Shown piece after piece: positions 26,778-36,343 of a stretch of 64,000 nucleotides of DNA. Position 1 is the stretch's first letter; the number at the start of each line of letters is the position of its first letter. The notes beneath the pieces were generated by a model. It worked only from the letters and a program-made list of their open reading frames with translations. It was not told the DNA's origin and ran no database searches. The stretch is from the NCBI GenBank assembly GCA_023392595.1, contig JAEVYU010000012.1:186001-250000 (forward strand), written 5' to 3'. The translations under genes were made by a program, and so were the position numbers. This stretch comes from Bacillota bacterium (GTDB lineage: Bacteria; Bacillota; UBA4882; UBA8346).

Positions 26778-26922
26778 ATATTACCCTTCTGTCTATTATT
26801 TTTTAGATACTCGATAAAATGGGCTCCTTTGATGTTTAACCAACAGAGCGCCTAAAGCTAATCATTGTTATACCCGTCTATTACCATTATACTTCAATTA
26901 TTAAACAAAGGAAGGTGACATA

Positions 26923-28098
26923 ATGATAAACAGGAAAATGACTATCAAAGATTTTCCTATTGGATTTTATGATGATTTGCATCCTGATTTCAGCATTAAT
27001 TTTCAAATGAACCGTTTTTATAACTGGAGCAACGATCACGATATGCTCAATGAAATGCGGAAGGTCAGCCCATCCATTCATAGCTATGCAGAATATATCG
27101 ATACTTTTTTAGGCCTTTCCAAAAAAGCTTTAAGCGATGGACATCAGTTAAAAGCCGCATATTATCTGCGCGGTGCAGAATTCTATATGCCGACAAGCGA
27201 CCCTAAAAAACATACCTCCCGCAAACAGTTTATCTCACTTATGCAGGAATACTTTGATATCAAGCAAGATCAACAACATAAGATTCCTTACGAATCCGGT
27301 TTTCTTTCCGCTTATCGCCTTGTTCCGGACCATCCAAGAGGGAGGATTGTTCTCTTTGGCGGATTTGATAGCTATGTTGAAGAATTATTCTTAATGGCGA
27401 TTATTATGAAAGACGCGGGATATGAGGTTATATGCTTTGACGGCCCCGGTCAGGGAGCCACTCTGGAAGACAACAGCATCCCCATGACCCACGAATGGGA
27501 AAAACCTGTCAAATCCGTATTGGATTTCTTTAATCTCGACAATGTCACTTTAATTGGAATATCATTGGGTGGATATCTCGTCGTACGTGCGGCCGCATTT
27601 GAGAGTCGTATTCAACGCGTCATTGCCGACGATATTTGCGCAGATTTTTACAAAGTTCTGCTACGGCAAATTCCCGATAATTTTAGAGACAAATTTCATA
27701 ATCTTATGGTAAGCGAAAGGTCCGGAGAAGTAAACTCCATATTTGAAGAATTCATGGGCAAAAGCCTCATGCTGGAATGGGGTATCAACCAGGGAATGCA
27801 TGTCACCGGAAGCCAGACGCCTTACGAGTTCATGAGAAAGCTCATGTCCTACAACACAACCGAAATTTCACCCCTGCTTTCTCAGGATGTTCTGCTCATG
27901 GCTGCGCAAAATGACCATTATATCCCTCTGAACCAGTTCTTTGAACAAAGCCAAACTCTTGTAAACGTTCGTTCTTTGACAACCCGTATGTTCACAAAAA
28001 AAGAGCAAGCTCATAATCATTGCCATATTGGTAACATTGGACTTTCGATAGATGTTATGCTGAATTGGATCCAGCAGATGGAAAGTAAAGAATCCTGA
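26923..28098 (+). CDS. Alpha/beta hydrolase with N-terminal helical domain
   Basis: The 391-residue protein has a helical N-terminal part (residues 1-120) and an alpha/beta-hydrolase fold after it. The nucleophile elbow is LIGISLGGYLVV (Ser in GISLGG), the acid is probably Asp in LLMAAQNDHYIP and the base His in NHCHIGNIG. RIVLFGGFDSYVEE gives the oxyanion-hole strand. This layout resembles the 2,6-dihydropseudooxynicotine hydrolase/FrsA-like group, which acts on varied carbon-carbon or ester bonds. Cytoplasmic, AAAGGAAGGTG before the ATG. Substrate unknown; control by the divergent TetR regulator is likely. Confidence 0.88.
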   Translation: MINRKMTIKDFPIGFYDDLHPDFSINFQMNRFYNWSNDHDMLNEMRKVSPSIHSYAEYIDTFLGLSKKALSDGHQLKAAYYLRGAEFYMPTSDPKKHTSRKQFISLMQEYFDIKQDQQHKIPYESGFLSAYRLVPDHPRGRIVLFGGFDSYVEELFLMAIIMKDAGYEVICFDGPGQGATLEDNSIPMTHEWEKPVKSVLDFFNLDNVTLIGISLGGYLVVRAAAFESRIQRVIADDICADFYKVLLRQIPDNFRDKFHNLMVSERSGEVNSIFEEFMGKSLMLEWGINQGMHVTGSQTPYEFMRKLMSYNTTEISPLLSQDVLLMAAQNDHYIPLNQFFEQSQTLVNVRSLTTRMFTKKEQAHNHCHIGNIGLSIDVMLNWIQQMESKES

Positions 28099-28109
28099 TT
28101 TTCATTTTA

Positions 28110-28139
28110 GTGTTCCCCGGCCTCAAAACCAGGGAACAC
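28110..28139. terminator. Hairpin between convergent hydrolase and helicase genes
   Basis: GTGTTCCC (28110-28117) pairs with GGGAACAC (28132-28139). There is no strong T-run on either side, but its place between two converging genes suggests a bidirectional transcript end. Confidence 0.55.
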
Positions 28140-28147
28140 AACTATAC

Positions 28148-30454
28148 CTATATGACTTTGAAAGACCCCTGAGGGGAGAGCGCACAAAAATCATATAAAT
28201 CCTTTTGAATCCCTTTCACCAGTGGTGTAAGTTCTCCGTAATAAAATAAAAACAAGCGGTGTAAAGCTCGTGTACAGGCAACATAAAGGCCCCCCCGTTC
28301 TTCTTCGCCGGAATACGCCCCTTTACCGACATCCTCAATCAAGACCGCATCAAATTCCAAACCCTTGGCCAAATAGACAGGCAACAGCACCAGCCCTGAA
28401 TAAAAATTTTCCATTTCATAAGTAAGCAGCTGGATCGGGACCTTTCCCCGGATGATTTCGTACAAAGCCCTGCTTTCTGCGGCTGTTTTCGTAATAACCG
28501 CAATGGAGCGCCACCCTTCCCTTTGAACTTCCTGAATCGCCCGAACGATCACCTCAGGGACTTCTGCCGGATAGGAGGCTTTTTCAACCCTAGGACGAGG
28601 TCCGGAGCGATGGATATGATTCACCGGCTCGGATTTACCCAGCAATCCCTGGGCAAAACTCTGGATCTCCCAGGTTGACCGATAGCTTTTTTGGAGACGG
28701 ATTATTCCCGCATTCGAAGGAGTGTGGGATGGAAATCCCTCCAAAATGTTGGCGATATTAGAAAATTCAAGTACCGGTTGATAAGGATTCACTTTTTGGT
28801 CGGGATCCCCCAATACCGTCCAGGAGCTTTTGGGAAAAAGATGTTTTAGGATTGCATATTGAAAACAATTATAATCCTGCCCTTCGTCGACAATGACGTG
28901 ACGGATATCGGTTTTTGCCAAAAATCCGGTCAAGCATCCTTCAAAATAAGTAAAAGGAATGGCATCCTCGTACAAAATTTTTCCTTTATCCAATGATGTC
29001 AACGATTGTTCGCAAATTTCAGGCCATAGAAATGGCGTTTCACTTCCATTACCCAAACGGCGGAACAGATCTACATCCTCTAGCAAACGCCTGTATAGCA
29101 AAAGCGGTTCTGCCGTTGTCATTTTCTCAATTTTATCCGTCAATGGAACGAGTTCTTCCCGGGCCGCGAGCCTGGCTAGGGCTTTAATATCTCTTTCATT
29201 GACCTCTTCTCCGGTGTCGGCAATCAATTTCTCTTTTTCCTGACGCAATTGATGAACGAGCGGTCGCATCTGCATTTGAATCCTGCGGTGGATCTTCCTC
29301 AAGCGCTCCGTTAGTGTCAAATAGGCTAAATTCTTAAAGAAAAGGATTTGCCAATCTTCCTTGGAAAAGAAGATCTGTCCCCGGAATTCCAAGGCCGGAT
29401 AATCGCGAATCAAGCCCTCCCGTAAATAAATTAAGTAATTGTCAATCACTTTCATAAACCGGGGGGAAGATTTATACCCGATTCCGGCAACCCGAACTCC
29501 AAAAACGTCGTCTTTAGGTCCTGTCAGCAGATACTCCATTTGGGCCGTAAAATCCTCAAAGTCAACGGGAATGCCCGTTCCTCTCGGGCTAATATAATCA
29601 TGAAAAGTTGACTGGCGGACGTTTTCCTCCCCCAATTCCGGTAAAACATCGGATATGTATTCGCCAAAAATCCGGTTCGGCGACAAAATTAAAATATTTT
29701 TTGAGGTAATCCGGTCTCTGTCCCGGTAAAGCAAATAGGCGGCCCGGTGTAGGGCTACCGAGGTTTTTCCGCTGCCGGCAGGACCCATGACCAGCAAAAC
29801 AGGGTGGGTTTCATCGCGAATGACCCGGTTTTGTTCACGTTGAATGGTATTTACGATGGTGCGCATTTTATCGTCGACACTTTTCCCCAGCAACTCCTGA
29901 AGCATCTCGTCGTCAATCTTAACGTCGGCGTCAAACATATATTCCATCCGGCCATTTTTAATTTTATATTGCCTTTTCAACGTTATTTTGCCGCGGATAA
30001 GCCCTCCCGGACACCGGTATTCGCAATCTCCCAGTTCATAATCATAAAACATCCCGGCAATAGGCGAGCGCCAATCATAAATCAAACAGTTTCCCGTCCC
30101 CGGGTCCGTCAAGGTAGCCACGCCGATATAAATCATCTCCGGCATGGCCGGTCCCGATTGCCCTTCCTCCAGAAAATCAATGCGTCCGAAATAAGGGGAT
30201 GAGGCTAATTTTAAATATCCTAATTGCCTGCTTTCCGAAAAATTTGCCAAGCTCCGTTGCCTTTCGACATCCTCAACCAACTGGGACTGGTCGATAAAAT
30301 CGACCTTGGGATTATCCCAAAATTCTTCCAGGGCATCTTGCAATTGGCCTCGTGAAAATTGGAGAGTGCTTTGGCTTTTTTTAAGCCGGACCTGTATTTG
30401 ATGCAGTACCATTTCCAATCGATGAAGCTCATTTTGCTGTTCCAGTTTGTCCAT
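28148..30454 (-). CDS. HelD-like UvrD/Rep-superfamily ATPase
   Basis: The 768-residue product starts MDKLEQQNELHRLEMVLHQI, a long N-terminal coiled coil as in HelD. Walker A is MGPAGSGKTSVALHRAAYLL and Walker B VIVDEGQDY; motif V/VI text YLAKGLEFDAVLIED and YVACTRALHRL closes the helicase core. HelD proteins of Bacillota bind stalled RNA polymerase and release it from nucleic acid for recycling. GGAAAGG precedes the ATG at 30454; the 14 codons upstream are probably not translated. A UvrD-like DNA helicase role is the alternative, but the N-terminal arm favours HelD. Confidence 0.9.
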   Translation of the reverse strand: MDKLEQQNELHRLEMVLHQIQVRLKKSQSTLQFSRGQLQDALEEFWDNPKVDFIDQSQLVEDVERQRSLANFSESRQLGYLKLASSPYFGRIDFLEEGQSGPAMPEMIYIGVATLTDPGTGNCLIYDWRSPIAGMFYDYELGDCEYRCPGGLIRGKITLKRQYKIKNGRMEYMFDADVKIDDEMLQELLGKSVDDKMRTIVNTIQREQNRVIRDETHPVLLVMGPAGSGKTSVALHRAAYLLYRDRDRITSKNILILSPNRIFGEYISDVLPELGEENVRQSTFHDYISPRGTGIPVDFEDFTAQMEYLLTGPKDDVFGVRVAGIGYKSSPRFMKVIDNYLIYLREGLIRDYPALEFRGQIFFSKEDWQILFFKNLAYLTLTERLRKIHRRIQMQMRPLVHQLRQEKEKLIADTGEEVNERDIKALARLAAREELVPLTDKIEKMTTAEPLLLYRRLLEDVDLFRRLGNGSETPFLWPEICEQSLTSLDKGKILYEDAIPFTYFEGCLTGFLAKTDIRHVIVDEGQDYNCFQYAILKHLFPKSSWTVLGDPDQKVNPYQPVLEFSNIANILEGFPSHTPSNAGIIRLQKSYRSTWEIQSFAQGLLGKSEPVNHIHRSGPRPRVEKASYPAEVPEVIVRAIQEVQREGWRSIAVITKTAAESRALYEIIRGKVPIQLLTYEMENFYSGLVLLPVYLAKGLEFDAVLIEDVGKGAYSGEEERGGLYVACTRALHRLFLFYYGELTPLVKGIQKDLYDFCALSPQGSFKVI

Positions 30455-30524
30455 GAAACCGCTGCCTTTCCTATTTTTAATGAAGCTCACGCTCAAAATG
30501 ACGAAATCCGCAATCGCAAAGGGA

Positions 30525-30553
30525 TTGACAAAAACCGCTTGTTATGATATTAT
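30525..30553 (+). promoter_or_regulatory. Sigma-A promoter with no gene behind it
   Basis: TTGACA (30525-30530), 17 bases, TATTAT (30548-30553) on the plus strand, a near-consensus vegetative promoter. The next feature in this direction is the terminator at 30701-30738, with no plausible coding sequence between. Confidence 0.65.
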
Positions 30554-30559
30554 TAAGAT

Positions 30560-30738
30560 GGATTATTTTACGAATAAGACATTCCTTGTTCTATAATACC
30601 CTATTCATTGTTTCTTCACAACGCCGGATTTTTCGCTTTTTCTGCGGAGGACTGTTAATATTTAATTTTTTTCAAGTTATGCTTCCTCTTTCGCCCAATT
30701 AAAAAGGGACAACTCATTCTCTGAGCTGTCCCTTTTTC
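30560..30738 (+). ncRNA. Candidate small RNA of about 180 nt
   Basis: The segment lies between a near-consensus promoter and an intrinsic terminator on the same strand and has no reading frame longer than a few codons with a ribosome binding site. It is intergenic between the divergently placed 5' end of the HelD-like gene and the 3' end of the serine hydrolase gene. A GCGGAGGACTG stretch near 30640-30652 is purine-rich and could be an exposed pairing site. No known RNA family is recognised. Confidence 0.45.
30701..30738. terminator. Bidirectional intrinsic terminator
   Basis: AAAAAGGGACAACTCA (from 30701) pairs with TGAGCTGTCCCTTTTT, one mismatch, short loop. T-runs occur on both strands. 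It ends the serine hydrolase gene on the minus strand and the candidate small RNA on the plus strand. Confidence 0.88.
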
Positions 30739-30750
30739 TTGGCTTTTGAT

Positions 30751-31872
30751 TTACAATAGAAAATCAAACGTCCCGGACTCGATTTTATTATCTTCAGCCA
30801 AAACATACTCATTGATGACTTTAACGGCCAATCTTTGAGCGACCTTCATTCCCGTATTGCCGTTTGTCATAATGACTACGCCTTGCTTGGACGTTTTCCC
30901 CGTAATCATCATGCTGCAATAATAATAATTGTTTCCCCAATGCCAATAAAAATCCTCTCCCGGGCGCTGCAAAAGGCCCATCCCCAGGCCCCAATAAATA
31001 TTACTCCGCCATTTCACCATCGGACTAAGCATTTGCTCCACGGTCTCCTGCTTCAGCAGGGTGGGGTGACAAATCTCCATATTAAATTTAGCCATATCGG
31101 TCGGTGTAGACAACAAACTGTAAGCCGCATTGACGTTCATTTTCGTAATGGGGGTGCTTTTGCCCCCCTCATGACCGTTGGCAAGCAAAGCTTCCATCTC
31201 TTTCCCCAACGCAAAGGAACTTGAATTCATCGCTAAAGGCTTGATAATGGTTTGATCCATAAATTGGTCAAAAGGCAAACCGGTTACGTCTTCCAACACT
31301 TGTTGAAGGTAACGGAACCCGGCGCCTGAATATGAAAAGTAACTTCCCGGCGGAAAGTATACCTTCCGGTCACCTCCGTCGGAAGCATTTGAAAGTCCCG
31401 AAGTATGGGTAAGAATCATTCGCAGCGTAATTTTATCGGCATATTTGGGATCCGGAAGATACTCTTCTTTCAAGTATTTGTTTAGCGGCTCATCCAAAGA
31501 CAATTTCCCTTGTTCCATTAAAATAAGGGCGGCATAAGCGGTTAAGGTTTTACTAAAGGAGGCTGCCTCAAAAATGGTTGTTTCATCAACCGCTTCTCCG
31601 GTACTGGCGTTTTTAACCCCAAATCCTTCTGTGTATTCGATTCCCTGATCATTAAAAATAGCTACGGAAAGCCCCGGCAGCTTATTTTTTTTCATTTCGG
31701 CCAGAATATATGGCTTTAAAGTCGAAAAATCCGTATCGGATTCTTCAGAATCCGGCAGAGCGGCCGTTGGAGTATCGATGAATATCACGCCGGCAAAAAG
31801 CAACACCAGCAACGTGACAAGATATCCATACAACAAACCCTTTGCTTGCAACAACTTTATAAAGGCTTTCAT
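30751..31872 (-). CDS. Serine hydrolase, class C beta-lactamase/PBP4* family
   Basis: The 373-residue product has an N-terminal membrane segment (YLVTLLVLLFAGVIFI) and then a beta-lactamase-related domain outside the membrane. SxxK is SFSK in FEAASFSKTLTAYA, the Tyr motif is FSYSGAGF (YSG where class C enzymes have YxN), and the third motif is HWGNN (usually KTG or HxG). Such proteins are usually D-Ala peptidases, esterases or peptide hydrolases rather than drug-destroying enzymes. The gene stands alone with its own terminator. The ribosome binding site (TAGGATG) is weak. Confidence 0.9.
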   Translation of the reverse strand: MKAFIKLLQAKGLLYGYLVTLLVLLFAGVIFIDTPTAALPDSEESDTDFSTLKPYILAEMKKNKLPGLSVAIFNDQGIEYTEGFGVKNASTGEAVDETTIFEAASFSKTLTAYAALILMEQGKLSLDEPLNKYLKEEYLPDPKYADKITLRMILTHTSGLSNASDGGDRKVYFPPGSYFSYSGAGFRYLQQVLEDVTGLPFDQFMDQTIIKPLAMNSSSFALGKEMEALLANGHEGGKSTPITKMNVNAAYSLLSTPTDMAKFNMEICHPTLLKQETVEQMLSPMVKWRSNIYWGLGMGLLQRPGEDFYWHWGNNYYYCSMMITGKTSKQGVVIMTNGNTGMKVAQRLAVKVINEYVLAEDNKIESGTFDFLL

Positions 31873-32039
31873 CCTACGATTAACATCTTTCTTGACATTT
31901 TATGAAAAAAAGCACTCTATTTCTAATATTTCTCTTCTATAAGCATACACCCGCCAATCCAAAATTGACTATGGTTTTTAGTTAAAGATTTGTAAAACCC
32001 GGTCCCATTTTTTGATATCGATAGAAATACCATAACCCC

Positions 32040-32333
32040 TTAGGACATCCTCCGCCGCCTCCGGCCATACTCCATCCGGCGGCGTCTTCGCTCAAGTTCT
32101 CTTCTTCGCCTCCGTTCCAGTTCAGCCCGGCGTCTTTCTCCAAACCGGGGTCCTCGCGCCGAAGGAGGATCTCCCGGCATCGCAATAACTTGCCCCATCA
32201 CTAGATAATCGGAGTCCATCAGGGGATTGATTGCCATAATGGTTTCTACAGTGGTCCCATATCGCTTGGCCAAATTTTCAAACGTGTCCTCGGATTGAAC
32301 GATATATGCAAATGTCTTTGAAGAATTCATCAT
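32040..32333 (-). CDS. LysM protein with an Arg-rich C-terminal tail
   Basis: The product of about 97 residues starts MMNSSKTFAYIVQSEDTFEN. Residues 7-52 are one LysM module (YIVQSEDTFENLAKRYGT, then AINPLMDSDYLVMGQVIAMP), which binds peptidoglycan or chitin-like glycans. The tail, from about residue 60, is almost only Arg and Glu with a few Met and Tyr (ERRRRRELERRRRRM), giving a strong positive charge. There is no signal peptide, so it may be a spore coat or cortex protein assembled from the mother cell. GAGGTGAG precedes two adjacent ATGs (32333 and 32330). It lies 163 bases downstream of the GH3 gene. Confidence 0.8.
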   Translation of the reverse strand: MMNSSKTFAYIVQSEDTFENLAKRYGTTVETIMAINPLMDSDYLVMGQVIAMPGDPPSARGPRFGERRRAELERRRRRELERRRRRMEYGRRRRRMS

Positions 32334-32496
32334 CTTCTCACCTCGCCTATTTCCTGATGTATCATATGAGAAAATGACAAAGTCCGCCATAGACAAAAGG
32401 CATTATTTCTAAGAAATCCCGACTAATCTCAAGAGAATTCCCCCAAGCCTGTCACGCAGCCCGAAAGCGGCGGACCCGTCCCATCATCAAAACCCC

Positions 32497-34341
32497 TCAA
32501 TAACTCAACCCATCCCCATATGAAAATAAGGGATCATACGGCTCATCGCCGATATGAACCGGGACCTGATTTCCATCTTTGGGCCAACTCAGAGGAAGCC
32601 TCCCTGTCGGATGGTAATCCCCAAAAAGAACATCGGCCACTCCCTGTCCCTCCGTTCCGGGCAGCCAAGCCTCAATGAAAGCATCACTCTGCTTCAATGT
32701 ATCCGTAATGAGCAGCGGACGGCCTGAAATTAAAATAACCACCATCGGAATCTTCAGTTTTTTGATATTTTCAACCGTCTGCCTGTCAACGGCAGAAAGT
32801 TCAAGGCCTGACAGGCTAAGGATATCTCCCTGAAATTCGGCATAGGGCCTTTCACCCACCACGACAATTGCAACTTCGTTATTTTTGGATGCCCGGCCAT
32901 CTTGCGTATAAGTTACCACCGTATGCCGGGAAACGGTCCGCCGAACCGCTTCCAATATGGTGGTGCCTTCTGTGATTTCTCCACTTTGACCCTGCCATAC
33001 TACCGTCCATCCCCCACACTGGATGCCGATATCATCGGCAGCCCTCCCGGCTACCAGTATTCTTTTTAAATCCTTGGACAAAGGCAAGAGCCCGCGATTC
33101 CGTAATCCCTTGTTTTTCAATAAAACCAACGACGCTTGGACGCAACGCCGGGCCACTTCCCGGTGTTCAGGCGAACCAATGAATTTTAACATATTCCGGT
33201 TCGCATAAGGCCGCTCAAATAACCCCATCTCATATTTCACCCGTAAAATCCGAGTCACCGCATCATTGATCCGGCTCACGGAAACTTGGCCATTCTCCAC
33301 CAATTTCTTGAGTGTTGATAGGAGGAGCCGATAATCGGATGGCCCCATAAACATATCAATTCCACCATTAACAGCAGCAAGGATTCGCTCCTGATAACTT
33401 CCGGGCAGCTTTTCAAAACCACGAAAATCAGAAACCACAAAGCCCTTAAATCCCAGTTCTTCTTTAAGAACCTGAGTAATCAGATAGCGACAGCCGTGCA
33501 ATTTCTCTCCGTTCCAACTGCTGTAAGAGACCATTACCGTTCTGGCCCCCGCCTTCACCGCAGCGGCATAAGGCGGTAGGTATAATCTACGAATCTCTTC
33601 TTCAGAGGCCATGGTATCTCCCTGGTCATTGCCGCCCATGAGGCCACTGCCGAATAATGTCCCTCCGTCTCCCAGATAATGCTTCACACACGCCAGCACG
33701 CCCACGGGGCTTTGAAAATTATCGCCCTGCAAACCGGTTACTGCAGCCGCGCCAAGTAGCGAATTAATTTCCGGAGTTTCGCCAAAACTTTCATAAGTGC
33801 GGCCCCAACGGATGTCTCTGGCCACAGCAACACAAGGCGCAAAGGTCCAGCGAATTCCGACGCCGGCCATTTCTTCGGCAGTCACCCGAGCTTCTTCTGT
33901 TATCAAATCGGAAGACCCCGCAGCCCCCATCCCGATGTTATGGGGAAAGACGGTCGTCCCCGCAATACTTGCAAAGCCATGAACCGCATCGATTCCATAA
34001 AGAAGCGGAATTTTGAGCCTTGTTTGCAGCGCTGCGCCCTGGCAGGAATCAACCATCTCAGCGACTTGTTCCGCCGTGGTTCCGGGAATAATTCCATCCC
34101 CGCTACTCAATACGGAACCAATACCGTACTTCGCAATTTCGGAAATTGAGTAAATCGAATTCTGCTCAGGCTGGATCATTTGACCGATTTTTTCATCCAA
34201 ATTCATTTGGCGCAGTAAATCTTGAACGGAACTTTCAATATGATTATCAGCGTAAACGAGAGGTTTATCGCAGAGGGCTAAACAACAAATTAAAGATATA
34301 ACTGCAAAAATCATTAACATTTTAAAGATACGTAATTTCAT
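32497..34341 (-). CDS. Exported beta-glucosidase, GH3 family
   Basis: About 614 residues. MKLRIFKMLMIFAVISLICC begins a signal peptide ending near LVYADN. The GH3 N-terminal barrel contains DEKIGQMIQPEQ, LLYGIDAVHG and GVLACVKHYLGDGG; the nucleophile Asp is in KGFVVSDFRGF (family usually SDW). The C-terminal GH3 domain follows, with VVVGERPYAEFQGD and PGTEGQGVADVLFGDYHPTG near the end. It should release glucose from exported or cell-wall beta-glucosides. The end ...PLFSYGDGLSY is the usual one, so the gene is complete. GGAAGGGGG precedes the ATG at 34341. Confidence 0.94.
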   Translation of the reverse strand: MKLRIFKMLMIFAVISLICCLALCDKPLVYADNHIESSVQDLLRQMNLDEKIGQMIQPEQNSIYSISEIAKYGIGSVLSSGDGIIPGTTAEQVAEMVDSCQGAALQTRLKIPLLYGIDAVHGFASIAGTTVFPHNIGMGAAGSSDLITEEARVTAEEMAGVGIRWTFAPCVAVARDIRWGRTYESFGETPEINSLLGAAAVTGLQGDNFQSPVGVLACVKHYLGDGGTLFGSGLMGGNDQGDTMASEEEIRRLYLPPYAAAVKAGARTVMVSYSSWNGEKLHGCRYLITQVLKEELGFKGFVVSDFRGFEKLPGSYQERILAAVNGGIDMFMGPSDYRLLLSTLKKLVENGQVSVSRINDAVTRILRVKYEMGLFERPYANRNMLKFIGSPEHREVARRCVQASLVLLKNKGLRNRGLLPLSKDLKRILVAGRAADDIGIQCGGWTVVWQGQSGEITEGTTILEAVRRTVSRHTVVTYTQDGRASKNNEVAIVVVGERPYAEFQGDILSLSGLELSAVDRQTVENIKKLKIPMVVILISGRPLLITDTLKQSDAFIEAWLPGTEGQGVADVLFGDYHPTGRLPLSWPKDGNQVPVHIGDEPYDPLFSYGDGLSY

Positions 34342-34368
34342 TGTATTCCCCCTTCCATTTTCATCCAT

Positions 34369-34377
34369 ATTATAACA
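34369..34377 (-). promoter_or_regulatory. Extended -10 promoter element of the GH3 gene
   Basis: The minus strand reads TGTTATAAT, a perfect extended -10 (TGnTATAAT), 28 bases before the GH3 start codon. No good -35 box is visible 17-18 bases upstream, as is common with extended -10 promoters. Confidence 0.4.
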
Positions 34378-34437
34378 TAAATGACGATACTTTTTAAAAG
34401 TCCCCAATTCCCGAGCAATTTCCCGGCAATCCGTTTT

Positions 34438-35251
34438 TTAACTACTAGCGCTTCCATAGTGCTTCAAACCTAGTTTCCAGATAAAGCGGCACATCAAAGA
34501 TAAAATGAAACAAACCAAAAGCGTTAAGACCCAGTATTGGCCCTCTATTATCCCAGTAAAAAATTGAGTTGGAATCGTCGCGATTAGTCCATAGGGTATA
34601 AAAAAATAAAATAATACTTTGACAAACCTCTTAAAAACATTTCCGGGAACACGGAAACTAAAGTTCATCATCTCACTTTCAAAGTCCGTTAGGCGATCAA
34701 CATGGGTATACCAGAAAGCCAGTGCACGTATAGGCAGCATGATATCAAATACCAGTATGCTTATCATCAGGCCCCCACACCTTCATACTCTTTGCGCAAG
34801 TTCCCCCATAAAGCAGCGACAGGATATACAGCATCAGTCCATTCCAAATCAACAGAACCGATAATGCCCACGGGATTTTTTCGGTTTCAGCCCCAAAAGC
34901 AGCATCGTCGGCAGATAATGAATATAATAAAACGGCAAAAATTGCAATCCGCTTTGGAGCCACGCAGGCAATAAGGTAAGGGTATCATAGCGGGCGGCAA
35001 GAAACTCCACCATCGTATTTTTAATCATATGAAAAAACCAATCTCGATAAACTTGAAACTTCAAGATGGCGAAAAAAATTTCAACAAGACTAAAAAGTTA
35101 AGTCCCAATAGATTGATGAAAATTCCGCTAAGCCAGACTGTGATATCCAAATGCAGTATAAAATACTTTCGAAACAGCAACGCAGCCAAAGTGGTGGCCA
35201 TCAAATTGATGCCAAAAATTTGATATGGGAAAGTTGCGCTTATAGCCAGTA
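34438..35251 (-). pseudogene. Decayed ABC-2 type permease remnants
   Basis: Three minus-strand frames carry pieces of membrane permeases. 35251 down to about 35065 reads SATFPYQIFGINLMATTL; 35064-34849 reads WFFHMIKNTMVEFLAARYDT and FYYIHYLPTMLLLGL; 34767-34438 reads FWYTHVDRLTDFESEMMNFS then FFIPYGLIATIPTQFF and a Ser-rich end. These are features of the ABC-2 permeases (DUF990-like) that come in pairs with an ATPase. The frames are out of register and no ATPase gene remains, so this is a dead exporter locus between rsgA and the GH3 gene. Confidence 0.7.
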
Positions 35252-35258
35252 ACTGCTT

Positions 35259-36343
35259 TTACCTTCTTCCACCCTTGTAAAGACTCTTTTGGAAGTTCGA
35301 TAACTGCTTCATACGTTTTTTCTGTTCCATCATCAATCGTTGATTTTGCTTCGCTTCCATATAAATCGCTTCTTTTTGCAGTTTTCGGTAACCTTCTAAG
35401 CGGTCTTTGTTCAAGAAACCTTTTTCAATGGCCCGTAATACCGCGCAACCCGGCTCATTCGTATGACTGCAATTTCTGAAACGGCACCCACAGGCCAACT
35501 CTTCAATATCCGAGAAGGTAATGTTCACTCCGTCATAAACTTCGATCATCCCAAGCTCGCGCATTCCCGGTGTATCAATAACCATTGAACCATCCGGCAG
35601 AAAAATTAATTGCCGCTGAGTCGTGGTATGCCGGCCCCGATCATCATCCTCCCGGATGGCCTGAGTCTTTAGGGTTTCCGCCCCGGCGATGGTATTCACG
35701 AATGTTGATTTACCGACTCCTGAAGAACCCAAGATCACCACTGTCCGGCCAGGTTGAAAAACTTGCCGGACTTGGTCAATCCCAACCCTTTTAAGGAACT
35801 AACGACGTAAACCGAAACTCCCGGGGCTATTTCCTCAACTTTAGAAACTTTATCCGCTACATCGTCGCAGAGATCGGCTTTACTGAGCAATATCGCCGGA
35901 ACGGCACCGCTATCCCATGCCGCAACGATATACCGTTCCAGCTTACGTAGATTAAAATCCTTATTGAGTGACATCATTACTAAAACAGTATCAAAGTTAG
36001 CGGCTACAATTTGTTCATTCGTGGTGTTACCGGCTTCCTTCCTACTGAACAAACTTTTTCGTTCTGCAACGGCATGAATAACTGCTATATCCAAATTTAA
36101 ACTTCCGGGTTCCCCATGGGCAACCGCAACCCAGTCGCCAACTGCAGGATAATCCTTCCGGCCGCTGGCCTGATAACGAAATCTCCCGGCTATTTCTCCC
36201 CAACACTCTCCATTCTTCGTGACCAAACGATACTTGTTTTTATGTTCTGCCAATACTCTGGCCGGTTTTAACCCGAGGCTCGCATATTCTCTAAAACTTT
36301 CATTCCATCTATCATTCCAACCATATTGCTGAATTTTCGTCAT
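35259..36343 (-). pseudogene. rsgA: Ribosome small-subunit GTPase RsgA, split by a frameshift
   Basis: The first frame (36343-35735) holds the OB-fold and the first GTPase motifs (NKDFNLRKLERYIVAAWDSG, LLSKADL). The second (35741-35259) holds VILGSSGVGKSTFVNTIAGA (G1), DTPGMRE (G3) and the zinc site CGCRFRNCSHTNEPGC. That order is the circular permutation typical of RsgA/YjeQ, which helps 30S maturation. Frame one ends in foreign text after SSLKGLG, while the other frame reads GIDQVRQVFQPGRTV just upstream of G1. One base is therefore missing near 35781-35795. It may be a true pseudogene, an assembly error or, less likely, recoding. Its ATG overlaps the stop of the upstream gene (ATGA). Confidence 0.9.

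Noticed and set aside
35735..35800. Programmed -1 frameshifting in rsgA
   Set aside because: The required shift is -1 and an AAAA run is present, but there is no canonical slippery heptamer in frame and RsgA is not known to be recoded; a missing base is simpler.
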